From assembly GCA_025358255.1 (NCBI GenBank), contig JANYKC010000015.1, forward strand, positions 62,001 to 126,000: 64,000 nt of DNA. Reading direction: 5' to 3'. Below are positions 7,709 through 15,770 of the stretch, piece after piece. Position numbers and translations under genes: made by a program. Below the pieces are notes generated by a model that saw nothing but the letters and a program-made list of their open reading frames with translations, was not told where the DNA came from and searched no databases. Position 1 is the first letter of the stretch. The number at the start of each line of letters is the position of its first letter. The stretch comes from Spirochaetaceae bacterium. Lineage in GTDB: Bacteria; Spirochaetota; Spirochaetia; Treponematales; Rectinemataceae.

Positions 7709-9787
7709 TTAGCCCTCCAGGCTCAGGTTCCCGAGATAACTGTCATAGGCTGCCTGGGCATCCTGGCTTGCCTTCCGTGCGTCGGCGATCCTGGTCGTGG
7801 TGGCGTCGATTTCCGCCTCTGAGTCCATGAGCCGGGTCAGGTACTGCTTGCCCTGGCTCGAGTCCCGGCCCACCGCGTCCAGGTTCTGGCGGATGCGCGA
7901 CTGGTCCGTGGAAAGCTCGGACTTGCGGGAAGCAAGGTCAGCCAAGGCCTTTTTTGCGTCATCGACCTTCTTACGGAGATCGATCGCCTTCTTGAGGGCA
8001 TCCCGGACCTTGGCGGGGATCTCCGAGGACGAGGCGTAGTAGAGGAAGGAATCCGAGGACAGGCTCGACAGGGCTATGCGCTCCTGGGAGGGGCTTCTTT
8101 CCTTGACCTCGAGCTTCGCCTGGCCGCCCGCGGGAAGCGGGAGGAGGAAACGGTACAGGGAGGCGGTCTTCTCCTCGAAGGAGGCGGGCGCGAGCAGTTC
8201 TGCGCCGCTGGCGATGGGATGTTCGACGAGGATCTTCCTGGCCGTGGCCGAGGCGTTCCTGAAGTCATAGCTGCGCGTATAGGTCGTGCGGCGCGAGAAG
8301 ATCATGACTCCCTTGGAGACGCTGACACCGACCGTCTCCACGGAGCTTGAGCGCGAGTCGTCGCCGGTGACAGAGAGGTCCTGGCCGTAGACAAGGAGGC
8401 GCTTGTCCTTTTCGGGAAGGAATTCGATGAGGGCGTCCCCGGCATAGGTCCCGCCGTCAAAGACGGTTATCGGCCCTGCGGGAAGTTTCATCCCGAGGGA
8501 GTTCGTGAGCCTCACGCCGAGCATCGGGTTCTTCGAGCCCGAGCCTGCAGTCCAGATCGAGACCTTCTCCGCCGTCATGGCTCCGGCCACGAGGGGAAGC
8601 ATCGCGGAGCGCCGGCTCCCGAGGGTGACGGGTTTCTTCACGGTGAATTCGAACTGGTCTCCCGCCGTCTTGGCCACCGTCGTCTCCACACTCGAGGCCG
8701 AGAGCGGCAGGGGGGCGGACTTGGAGGGAAACTCGGCCCTCTTGGCCATGGAAGGGGCCGGAGCGGGCGCGCCCATGCCCGACATGGACGCCGATGGCGC
8801 ATACTCTTCCTGCTCCATTGCCAGATCGGCGGCGCCGCCGTATCCCGAGTCAAACGTGCGCGCCTCGGCCGTGCCCGCGATGGAGAGGGCCAGGGTTGGG
8901 CGAGAAAGGCGCAAGGGCGCGTAGAGCCTCTGGATGAAGGAGACGGGCCGGCCGCTCACGAGGGTGAGGGTGACGTCCTTCCAGTCGGATTGGGAGGGAT
9001 TGTCGACGATGGCCCAGCCCTGGAGCCATGGCTTGTCGCCCGAGAGGTCTAGGCGGTAGGAGACCTTCCAGACGGGCGAGGCGACGATGTAGCCAAGGGC
9101 GGCCTCGCGTGTCGTCGTGCCTGGAAGGCGGACATCAAGGACGCGGCGGTCGGCATCCCGCGCGCCGAGGATGAGGGAAAGGGCCCGGTCAAAATCGCCC
9201 GCGATTCCCGGATCGGTGAAACGGAAGCTGGCCATGTCGTCAAGGGCGATGGCCCGCACGCCGGACGCGGTGAGGAGGACGACCGTCGGCCGCCCTGCGC
9301 CGTCCTTTCCCGTGCCCCGCAGCTCGACCGAGACGATGCGCCCCACGATCTTCTCCGGCGCCTCCACCGCGAGCTCCGCGCCCCTGAGCCGGGCTATGAG
9401 GTCGACTACCTTGGGACTGCCCGTGAGGTCGATGCGGAGCCCGCGCAAGGCTTCATCCAGTGCCTCCAGGGAGGGATAGGAAACCGAGGGCGAACCTACG
9501 GCGCCCCCGGAGGCAGCGCCGCCATTCAAGGCGGCGCCACTACTCGTGGCGAGGTCCCAGATCACGAGGGACTTCAGGGCGTCGTCCACCTCCGCGGTGC
9601 TGAAGGGGAGGGAGATGGTCGCGTCGCCTTTCACGGTCCCGCGGTGCTCGAAATAGCCGACCCCTGACGAAAAGAGGGAAACCTTCGTGACCGGGAGGTC
9701 CTGGGCAAAGGCAAGGCCCGCCCCGCACAGGGCAAGGGCTACGGCGACCAGGCCAATGGTTGGACTGCGTTTCGGGTTTGCGGACAT
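7709..9787 (-). CDS. Exported DUF4139 domain protein
   Basis: 692 aa from the ATG at 9787, which follows a GAGGAGGTCCCG ribosome site; an in-frame ATG nine codons upstream overlaps that site. A signal peptide (about 5-29, ending AGLAFAQD) precedes the N-terminal part LPVTKVSLFSSGVGYFEHRG, typical of DUF4139 proteins, and a long beta-rich body. A stretch rich in Ala, Gly and Ser lies around 75-90. The C-terminus (about 600-690) is coiled coil (KKVDDAKKALADLASRKSEL). The function of the family is not established; members are periplasmic or surface-associated. A TATAAT at 9814-9819 on the minus strand is a probable -10 box. The divergent MFS gene starts 125 nt away. Confidence 0.8.
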   Translation of the reverse strand: MSANPKRSPTIGLVAVALALCGAGLAFAQDLPVTKVSLFSSGVGYFEHRGTVKGDATISLPFSTAEVDDALKSLVIWDLATSSGAALNGGAASGGAVGSPSVSYPSLEALDEALRGLRIDLTGSPKVVDLIARLRGAELAVEAPEKIVGRIVSVELRGTGKDGAGRPTVVLLTASGVRAIALDDMASFRFTDPGIAGDFDRALSLILGARDADRRVLDVRLPGTTTREAALGYIVASPVWKVSYRLDLSGDKPWLQGWAIVDNPSQSDWKDVTLTLVSGRPVSFIQRLYAPLRLSRPTLALSIAGTAEARTFDSGYGGAADLAMEQEEYAPSASMSGMGAPAPAPSMAKRAEFPSKSAPLPLSASSVETTVAKTAGDQFEFTVKKPVTLGSRRSAMLPLVAGAMTAEKVSIWTAGSGSKNPMLGVRLTNSLGMKLPAGPITVFDGGTYAGDALIEFLPEKDKRLLVYGQDLSVTGDDSRSSSVETVGVSVSKGVMIFSRRTTYTRSYDFRNASATARKILVEHPIASGAELLAPASFEEKTASLYRFLLPLPAGGQAKLEVKERSPSQERIALSSLSSDSFLYYASSSEIPAKVRDALKKAIDLRKKVDDAKKALADLASRKSELSTDQSRIRQNLDAVGRDSSQGKQYLTRLMDSEAEIDATTTRIADARKASQDAQAAYDSYLGNLSLEG

Positions 9788-9912
9788 CGGGACCTCCTCG
9801 TCGGGACAAGTCAATTATAGCGCGCCTGGGGAGGAGTTGGGCATACGCGCTTCCACAATCCCATCCTCGCCAAGCTCGACATCATGGCCCCGCCGGCGGT
9901 AGATTGGAGCCC

Positions 9913-11208
9913 ATGCGCCAACACGCCTGGAAAGACGACTTTTACCTCTTCATCGGGACCCAGACCCTCTCCCTCCTCGGCTCCTCCCTCGTGCAGTACG
10001 CCATCATGTGGTACATCACCCTGCAGACCAAGTCGGGGACGATGATGACCTTGTCCATCATCTGCGGCTTTGTCCCGAGCTTCCTCATCTCTCCCTTCGC
10101 GGGAGTCTGGGCTGACCGTTACGACCGGAAAAAGCTCATCGCCTTGGCCGATGCCATGATCGCCGGCGTCACCCTCGTCGTCGCCCTCCTCTTCATCGCC
10201 GGACAGGGTTCTGTCTGGCTCCTCCTCATTGCCTCGGCCTTCCGTGCGGTGGGCCAGGCCATCCAGGGGCCCGCGGTCGGCGCCATCCTGCCCCAGATCG
10301 TCCCCAAGGAAAAGCTCATGTGGGCGAGCGGGATAAATGGGACCATCCAGTCGACGATCATGATCGTCTCGCCCATCGCCAGCGGCGCCCTCCTCGGGCT
10401 GGCATCCATCCAGGTCATTTTCTTCATCGACGTGCTCACCGCCGCCCTCGCGATCGCCGCCCTCCTGGGCTTCCTCAAGGTCGCGCCGCACGCCAAGGCC
10501 CTCGCGAAGCAGGATGTCACCTACTTCACCGACATGAAGCTTGGCTTCCGCTATATCCGCGAGCACCGCTACCTCGTCGGCTTTTTCGTCTGGCTGGGCC
10601 TCTTCCTCTTCATGGTCAGCCCTGCCGCCTTCCTCACGCCCCTCCAGGCCACCAGGACCTTCGGCGCGGCGGTCTGGCGCCTCACCGCGATCGAGATCGC
10701 CTTCTCGTCGGGCATGATGGCGGGGGGCATCCTCATCGCGGCATGGGGGGGCTTCCGGAACCGCATGCACAGCATGGTCGCCGCGAGTGTCGTCATGGCA
10801 GCCTGCACCATCGCCCTCGCCCTGGCACCCTGGTTCTGGCTCTACCTCGCCTTCATGGCCATCTTCGGCATCGCCATGCCCTTCTTCAACTCGCCCTCGT
10901 CGGTGATGATCCAGGAGCACGTCGAAGCCCAATACCTGGGGCGGGTCTTCAGCATCCTGACGATGCTCCAGACCGCCCTCATGCCCCTCGGGATGCTCCT
11001 CTTCGGCCCCCTCGCGGACCTGCTGCGGATCGAGTGGATACTCCTGGCCACGGGGGTGGCGATGCTCGCCCAGGCCCTCGTCGCGCTCGGAAACAAGCGC
11101 CTCATCGAGACGGGAGTGCCCCTCCACCGCTCAAGCGTGCCGACTGAGATGACGCCTGCCCTGGAGAATTCGCACGGAGCGCACAAGGGAGAGGACTCCC
11201 CGGCATAA
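9913..11208 (+). CDS. Major facilitator superfamily exporter (EntS/MFS_3-like)
   Basis: 431 aa with about twelve hydrophobic segments. The loop motif GVWADRYDRKKLIALADA between the second and third helices is the classic MFS motif A, in the form seen in the MFS_3 group that includes enterobactin exporter EntS and macrolide efflux proteins. The substrate cannot be read from the sequence; drug or siderophore export is likely. The ATG at 9913 is preferred because the transmembrane pattern begins there (FYLFIGTQTLSLLGSS); the ribosome site (GGAGCCC) is weak. The C-terminal tail after about 400 is hydrophilic. The gene is divergent from the DUF4139 gene and convergent with the lipoprotein gene. 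Confidence 0.85.
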   Translation: MRQHAWKDDFYLFIGTQTLSLLGSSLVQYAIMWYITLQTKSGTMMTLSIICGFVPSFLISPFAGVWADRYDRKKLIALADAMIAGVTLVVALLFIAGQGSVWLLLIASAFRAVGQAIQGPAVGAILPQIVPKEKLMWASGINGTIQSTIMIVSPIASGALLGLASIQVIFFIDVLTAALAIAALLGFLKVAPHAKALAKQDVTYFTDMKLGFRYIREHRYLVGFFVWLGLFLFMVSPAAFLTPLQATRTFGAAVWRLTAIEIAFSSGMMAGGILIAAWGGFRNRMHSMVAASVVMAACTIALALAPWFWLYLAFMAIFGIAMPFFNSPSSVMIQEHVEAQYLGRVFSILTMLQTALMPLGMLLFGPLADLLRIEWILLATGVAMLAQALVALGNKRLIETGVPLHRSSVPTEMTPALENSHGAHKGEDSPA

Positions 11209-11230
11209 GCGGAGGCGAAGGCCGCGTTGA

Positions 11231-11845
11231 TCAGGGGATCATGGGAACCCTGAGATAGACAATGGCCCGGTAATTCGCCTTGAGCGTACCGCCATCGGAG
11301 AATTCATAATTGATGCCCAAGCCCCATGCCGGATACTTGCCGTTGAGGGCGAAATCCAGCCTTTGCAGGGTGTTCGCGGAGGAGAAATCCGCGTTGCCCT
11401 TCTCATCCTTGGTCGTATCGCCCCAGCCGTCCGTGGTATCGGTGACCGTGATGGAAGCCGCCTTGACCACGATGTCCGAATCCGGATCCTTGAAGTTGCT
11501 GATCGTGTAGGTATTTGTCTGGATCGGGAAAGGCGAACTATCGCTCGCCTTGAGCTCGACCTTGAGTGTCACCGTGCCGTCGGCCGAGGCATAGGTCGTC
11601 GTGCTCGGGACCGTGCTGACGATGGTCTGGCCCGTCTGCGCATACGCATATGCCCTTCCCAAGGCACCGAAGCCAGCCTGGATATCCGCATCGACGGCCT
11701 CCGACATGAAGAGGGAGCAACCCGCCAGCAGCAAGGACGGAAATAGGATCCCGAAAAGGCCGGTCAATGCAGCGCAGGCGCGGTTCCTTCGTGCCCAAGC
11801 CACACGAGCTGTCATGCGCGAATTCCGTCCTTTGTCTGTCGCCAT
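11231..11845 (-). CDS. Predicted lipoprotein of unknown function
   Basis: 204 aa from an ATG preceded by GGGGGAAAGAA. A long basic n-region (about 1-25) and a hydrophobic stretch end in the lipobox LLLAGC, so it should be lipidated and held in the inner or outer membrane. The mature part contains Thr/Ser-rich beta strands (TYASADGTVTLKVELKAS, KAASITVTDTTDGWGD) and ends in LKANYRAIVYLRVPMIP, which resembles a strand-rich fold. I do not recognise a family. It is convergent with the MFS gene, 22 nt apart. Confidence 0.65.
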   Translation of the reverse strand: MATDKGRNSRMTARVAWARRNRACAALTGLFGILFPSLLLAGCSLFMSEAVDADIQAGFGALGRAYAYAQTGQTIVSTVPSTTTYASADGTVTLKVELKASDSSPFPIQTNTYTISNFKDPDSDIVVKAASITVTDTTDGWGDTTKDEKGNADFSSANTLQRLDFALNGKYPAWGLGINYEFSDGGTLKANYRAIVYLRVPMIP

Positions 11846-11972
11846 TTCTTTCCCCCTATTCAAGCGTCGAGTTCTTGGGATGCGATGGACAGATAGTACC
11901 TGACGACCATGGCGGCGGCAATACGCGGACAGCCCCATCCCGCGCCGTGGCGCGGGGGACGCCCAAAAAAAT

Positions 11973-12005
11973 ACGGGACCGTCCGCGATGGACGATCCCG
12001 TTTTT
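11973..12005 (-). terminator. Terminator of the AOR operon (bidirectional)
   Basis: A 12-bp stem with a single G-T type mismatch (ACGGGA...TCCCGT arms) is flanked by T5 on one side and A7 on the other. It lies 21 bp past the AOR stop codon and can work on both strands. Confidence 0.85.
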
Positions 12006-12025
12006 GGCGCTGGCGGCGAGGCAGG

Positions 12026-14251
12026 CTATATCTTCCCTGCCATCCTCGCCTCCGCGACGGCCAGGACCTCAGGCAGGTCCATCCCGATCTCCCGCAGGTG
12101 CTCGGGCCTGGGGCAGCCGTCCGGGGTCCAGCCCCGGCGCTTGAAGACCGCGTCGATGAGGGAGGAGTACTGCTTCATGCGGTAGTCCCTCGTGATCGCG
12201 ACCTTCTCCTTGAGGCTCTTGCCCGCGGGGTCGATGCCGATCTTCTCCTTCATCTGCTTGTCGTAGCGTTCGGCGCGGGCCTCGTACTCGTCCTCGAGGA
12301 CAGGTCCCATGGCGCGGTAGGGCGGCCAGTCCTCGTCGCGGTGGCCGTGGCCCTGGCGCACGTTGAAGGTCCGCTGGAAGTTGTAGACGCGCTCGGACTG
12401 GAGGATCATCTCCTCGGGGGAGAGGTCCTCGCCCGTGATCGCCGTGTACAGCTCCCGGTAGTTGGCGACGTGCTCGGGCACCTTGTTGGGCTCCGCGTGC
12501 CTGGCGTTGTCCGCGGGCTCCACGTCGTTCCAGGGGAGCTTGCACAGGCCCTGGAGGCCGAACCAGGTGCGGAACATGGGGAAGTAGTGGAGGGCCTCGG
12601 CCTTCTGCTCGAAGCTCGGGATGCGGTTGTTGACCATGTCCATGAAGATGAGCCAGGCCTCATCGTGCTGCGGGCCCTTGTTCGTGAGGTAATAGCCGCC
12701 CTGCTGGGCCAGGGATTCCTTGGAGATGTACTCGCTCTGCTCGAGCCCCTTGCCGTGGAGGGCGATGTCCTTCATGAACTGGGGATCGGCGCCGTATTCC
12801 CTGGAGAAATGCTTCGCGAGGAATTTCACGCCCTTGCCCATGAGGACGCCGAAGCGCTTGCCGTCCGCCAGGTCGTGGAGGACCTGGATGGCGCCCTTCC
12901 AGTTGCCCCAGGCGAGGTCGATGCCGTCCGTCCTGTCGGCGTCGAGGACGCCGTGCTCCCAGCACTCCATGAGGAAGCTCATCGTGGTCCCGAAGCTGAT
13001 GGTGTCGATGCCGTAGGTGTCGCAGTAGAAGTTCATCTCGAGGATGCCATGGGGATCGTAGACGTAGAGGTTGGAGCCGACGCCCGCGGCGGTTTCGTAC
13101 TCGGGGCCGTCGACGCAGACCTTCTGTCCCTTGTAGGGGCCGGTCTCGAGCTCGAACTTGTCCACCGCGTGGGCGCAGGCCATGGTGCAGCCGTACCAGC
13201 ATCCGTCGGGGAGGTCCTGGGAGAGGAGCTTCTCCCAGACCCATGAGGCGATCTCGGGTCCCTTGGGATCCTGCCCGTACTTGTGGTTCTTCGTGGGGAG
13301 GAGGTCGTAGTCGTTCATGACCTCCATGAGGTGGGCGGTACCCTGCTTGCGCATCTTGCACTGCTTGTCGTCGTTCTGGACGATCTCGCGGTGGAGCTTG
13401 AGGCCGATGCGCTGGACCGCGGCCGGATCCGCCGCGTCGTTGGAATCCGAGTTGACGCCCTTGAAGCGGCAGACCACGGCCCGGATCCTCTTGTCGCGCA
13501 GTACCTTGCCGATGCCGCCGCGGCCGGCCTGCTTCACGCGGATGCCCGCCCGCCGCTTGTCGTAGAGGGAGAAGTTGAGGAGGCCCATGGGCGAGTGGTC
13601 GGCGCCGCGGCCAGCGGACACCACCGCGACCGACTGGAGGTCCTTCGCGTCCTTGGACGCGCCGTCCTTGGACGCTCCCTCCTTGGACGCGCCGTCCTTG
13701 GACGCGCCGTCCTTCGCGAAGGTGTGGGTGAGGATCTCGGCCAGGAGGTGGGTGTCCGCGGGGATGTCCGCAGGGGACTCGTAGAACTGGACGATGCCCT
13801 CGTTGCCGTCGATGAAGACGATGGTCTCGCGGTCGGCCTTCCCCTGGAGCTCGAGGGCGTCGAAGCCCGAGAACTTGAGGTAGGGGCCGAAATAGCCGCC
13901 GACATTGGAGTCTATCGGTATGCCCGTCATGGGCGAGAGGGCCACGACGAGGCTCTTGCCCGAACCGGGGTAATTGGTATTGCCGCAGATGGGGCCCATC
14001 GCGATCACGATCTCGTTCTCGGGGGAGTCCCATTTCGTCTCGGGGCGCGTGGCGTCCCAGAGGAGCTTGAGGCCGAAGCCCTTGCCGCCCACGAACTTCC
14101 GCTTCATCTCCTCGGACACCTTCTTCTCGGTGACGCTCCGCGTGCCCACGTCCAGGTGGAGGGTCCGCATGTTGTAGCCTTTCCGGACGCCGCCCTTTTC
14201 AAGGCGTGCCTCGGCGAGGAGCTTCAGGTCTTTCCTTTCGAGGCTCATCAT
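12026..14251 (-). CDS. Aldehyde:ferredoxin oxidoreductase family tungsten/molybdenum enzyme
   Basis: 741 aa, longer than classical AOR (about 605) and closer to YdhV-type members (about 700). It should oxidise an aldehyde or related substrate to the acid and reduce ferredoxin through a bis-pterin W or Mo cofactor and one [4Fe-4S] cluster. N-terminal AOR features are FVGGKGFGLKLLWDA, GPICGNTNYPGSGKS and DSNVGGYFGPYLK. Cluster cysteines are CWYGCTMAC (about 352) and a later Cys in GLCKLPWNDV (about 572). RAGIRVKQAGRGGIGK is the second cofactor-binding region. An unusual run of five DGASK-like units sits at about 180-205. The ATG at 14251 overlaps the ferredoxin stop; a second ATG one codon on is equally possible, both served by GGAGGGGC. 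It forms one operon with the upstream ferredoxin. Confidence 0.9.
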   Translation of the reverse strand: MMSLERKDLKLLAEARLEKGGVRKGYNMRTLHLDVGTRSVTEKKVSEEMKRKFVGGKGFGLKLLWDATRPETKWDSPENEIVIAMGPICGNTNYPGSGKSLVVALSPMTGIPIDSNVGGYFGPYLKFSGFDALELQGKADRETIVFIDGNEGIVQFYESPADIPADTHLLAEILTHTFAKDGASKDGASKEGASKDGASKDAKDLQSVAVVSAGRGADHSPMGLLNFSLYDKRRAGIRVKQAGRGGIGKVLRDKRIRAVVCRFKGVNSDSNDAADPAAVQRIGLKLHREIVQNDDKQCKMRKQGTAHLMEVMNDYDLLPTKNHKYGQDPKGPEIASWVWEKLLSQDLPDGCWYGCTMACAHAVDKFELETGPYKGQKVCVDGPEYETAAGVGSNLYVYDPHGILEMNFYCDTYGIDTISFGTTMSFLMECWEHGVLDADRTDGIDLAWGNWKGAIQVLHDLADGKRFGVLMGKGVKFLAKHFSREYGADPQFMKDIALHGKGLEQSEYISKESLAQQGGYYLTNKGPQHDEAWLIFMDMVNNRIPSFEQKAEALHYFPMFRTWFGLQGLCKLPWNDVEPADNARHAEPNKVPEHVANYRELYTAITGEDLSPEEMILQSERVYNFQRTFNVRQGHGHRDEDWPPYRAMGPVLEDEYEARAERYDKQMKEKIGIDPAGKSLKEKVAITRDYRMKQYSSLIDAVFKRRGWTPDGCPRPEHLREIGMDLPEVLAVAEARMAGKI
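13650..13709 (-). repeat. Four 15-bp tandem repeats inside the AOR gene
   Basis: Four consecutive 15-bp units, with one base difference in the second, encode (DGASK)n with one EGASK unit. A fifth, diverged unit flanks each side. The reading frame is kept because the unit is a multiple of three. Confidence 0.9.
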
Positions 14252-14703
14252 TGCCCCTCCTTGCGAACGAGGGCTATGGCGTCTGACCAGGCGCGGGAGG
14301 CGGGGCTGTCTTCCTTCTCGGCGATCTCGAGGGCATCCTTGGGGCAGCGCTTCGCGCAGGCGCCGCAGGCGATGCACTTGAAGGGGTGCTTGAGCCCCGG
14401 ATACCAACGCATCGCGCCCGTGGGGCAGACGGCCACGCAGGCCAGGCAGCCCACGCACAGGGACTTGTCCAGCATCACGACACCCGTCTTCGCGACCGTG
14501 ATCGCCTGGGTCGGGCATTCGCTCACGCACTTGCGGCATTCCTGGTCGCAGGCGACGAGGTGAAATTTCCCGAGGGCGAGCTCGAATACCTGGATATCGG
14601 ACTTGGCGGGATTCTCGTCCTTGAAATACAGCCTTGAGCAGACCGCCGTGCAGGTCATGCAGCCGACGCATTTTTCGTCCATGGTCCGGAGATACTTGAT
14701 CAC
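14248..14703 (-). CDS. Four-cluster [4Fe-4S] ferredoxin partner of the AOR
   Basis: About 151 aa from a GTG at 14703 that has AGGAGG nine nt upstream; an in-frame ATG at 14727 has no ribosome site and an internal ATG (MDEKCVG) is a third option. Four cysteine clusters are visible: CVGCMTCTAVC, then CDQECRKCVSEC, CVGCLACVAVCP and CIACGACAKRCP, so it can carry four [4Fe-4S] centres in series. This is the YdhY/AorA-type polyferredoxin that takes electrons from the AOR subunit. The stop overlaps the AOR start, which indicates tight translational coupling and a fixed complex. A TATAAT -10 box lies at 14753-14758. Confidence 0.9.
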   Translation of the reverse strand: MIKYLRTMDEKCVGCMTCTAVCSRLYFKDENPAKSDIQVFELALGKFHLVACDQECRKCVSECPTQAITVAKTGVVMLDKSLCVGCLACVAVCPTGAMRWYPGLKHPFKCIACGACAKRCPKDALEIAEKEDSPASRAWSDAIALVRKEGQ

Positions 14704-14752
14704 GGCCTCAATCCTCCTGCGCGCCATCCGAAGGCCTGACGCGAAAACATGA

Positions 14753-14758
14753 ATTATA
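14753..14758 (-). promoter_or_regulatory. -10 box of the AOR-ferredoxin operon
   Basis: A perfect TATAAT on the minus strand about 50 nt before the ferredoxin start. No good -35 hexamer is found at 16-18 bp, so an activator may be needed. Confidence 0.45.
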
Positions 14759-14903
14759 GCGGAATTCCGGTTTTTCGGCTATGGCGAAAACCCATGGGGA
14801 AGTGGCAATTGGAAGGACCACAAGGACGAGCGCCCATGTTCCTACGCGCGGAAACAATTGGGGGACGGCCTGCCCTTGCGGCCGCCGCGAAAGGCCGACT
14901 ATC

Positions 14904-15512
14904 ATGGAAAACATGACAAGGGATGAGTATCGCTCGCGCCTTTCGGGAAAAAAGGTCGGCATCGCCGGCTGTGGCGGCCTTGGGTCCAACTGCGCGCTCG
15001 CGCTTGCCCGTGCGGGCGTCGGACAGCTCCTCCTCGTGGACTTCGATCGGGTCACGGAGGCCAACCTGGACCGGCAGTTCTTCTTCCTCGACCAGGTGGG
15101 ACTCCCGAAGGCTCCATGCCTCGCGGACAACCTCGCGCGCATCGACCCGGGCATAGTCGTGGAGGCGAGGGAGATTCGCGTCGGCCCAGCCCTGGTGGCC
15201 GACTTGTTCGGTGGCTGCGACGTGGTGGTCGAGGCCTTCGACGCGGCGGCGGAGAAGGCCATGCTCATGGAGACCATGCTCCTCCGCCTGCCGGACACCT
15301 GGCTCGTGGCGGCATCGGGCCTGGCAGGCTACGGGCGGAGCGGGACGCTGAAGCTGAGGCAGATGGGCAAGTTGGTCATAGTGGGCGATTGCGAATCCGA
15401 GGTCGGTCCCGACAATCCGCCCATGGCCCCTCGCGTCGCCATCGCCGCGAACATGGAAGCCAACGCCGTCGTCGCGATCCTGCTCGATGGCAACCCCGGG
15501 GAGGAAGCGTGA
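14904..15512 (+). CDS. thiF: ThiF/MoeB-type sulfur-carrier adenylyltransferase
   Basis: 202 aa. It activates the C-terminal Gly-Gly of a small ubiquitin-like sulfur carrier by adenylation. The nucleotide-binding motif KVGIAGCGGLGSNCALALAR, followed by LLLVDFDRVTEANLDRQFF, is diagnostic of the E1-like family. It is a short member lacking the zinc-binding CxxC pairs and rhodanese domain of MoeB/MOCS3, like the short ThiF proteins of anaerobes. It overlaps the ThiS-like gene by 4 nt. It could serve thiamine thiazole or pterin synthesis; the neighbouring AOR operon favours a link to the pterin cofactor, but that is inference. The start has only a weak ribosome site; a Met three codons downstream is an alternative. 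Confidence 0.85.
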   Translation: MENMTRDEYRSRLSGKKVGIAGCGGLGSNCALALARAGVGQLLLVDFDRVTEANLDRQFFFLDQVGLPKAPCLADNLARIDPGIVVEAREIRVGPALVADLFGGCDVVVEAFDAAAEKAMLMETMLLRLPDTWLVAASGLAGYGRSGTLKLRQMGKLVIVGDCESEVGPDNPPMAPRVAIAANMEANAVVAILLDGNPGEEA

Positions 15513-15712
15513 AGATCAGCGTAAACGCCGAGGCGGAATCCTTCCCCGAGGAGTCGCTCACGATCCGGGAAATCCTGGAAAGGAAGCGCTGGTCCTTTCC
15601 CCTCATCATCGCCAGGGTCAACGGGGAATTGGTCGAGCGCGGCGATTATGAACGGCGCACGGTCCGCGAAGGCGACGCCCTGGAACTCTACCACCTCGTC
15701 AGCGGGGGCTGA
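15509..15712 (+). CDS. thiS: ThiS/MoaD-like sulfur carrier protein
   Basis: 67 aa from a GTG that overlaps the ThiF stop (GTGA). The small beta-grasp pattern MKISVNAEAESFPEESLTI, then ILERKRWSFPLIIARVNGEL, VREGDALELYHLVSGG ends in the Gly-Gly needed for adenylation and thiocarboxylation. Length and the VNGELV segment match ThiS (MoaD is usually about 80 aa). It is the substrate of the preceding ThiF-like enzyme. The ribosome site GGGGAGGAAGC lies inside the end of thiF. Confidence 0.85.
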   Translation: MKISVNAEAESFPEESLTIREILERKRWSFPLIIARVNGELVERGDYERRTVREGDALELYHLVSGG

Positions 15713-15727
15713 CGGATTCGGCGCAGG

Positions 15728-15759
15728 CTTGCCGTCGGCCCTTGCTGGCCGACGGCAAG
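15728..15759. terminator. Hairpin between convergent thiS and kinase genes
   Basis: A perfect 13-bp stem with a 6-nt loop (CTTGCCGTCGGCC arm) sits between two convergent stop codons. It has no T-run on either strand, so it may stop transcription weakly or protect the 3' ends. Confidence 0.6.
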
Positions 15760-15770
15760 GGCCGGCGATG

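Noticed and set aside
9811..11127. A 438-codon open frame antisense to the MFS gene
   Set aside because: The sense strand encodes a clear 12-helix transporter; the antisense product is rich in Glu/Gly/His with no start site.
13650..13709. Tandem repeats as a CRISPR-like array
   Set aside because: The units are directly adjacent with no spacers and lie in frame within a gene.
14760..14903. A TPP riboswitch or Moco/Tuco riboswitch before thiF or the AOR operon
   Set aside because: The conserved TPP core (CTGAGA and partner) and the Moco core are not visible on either strand.
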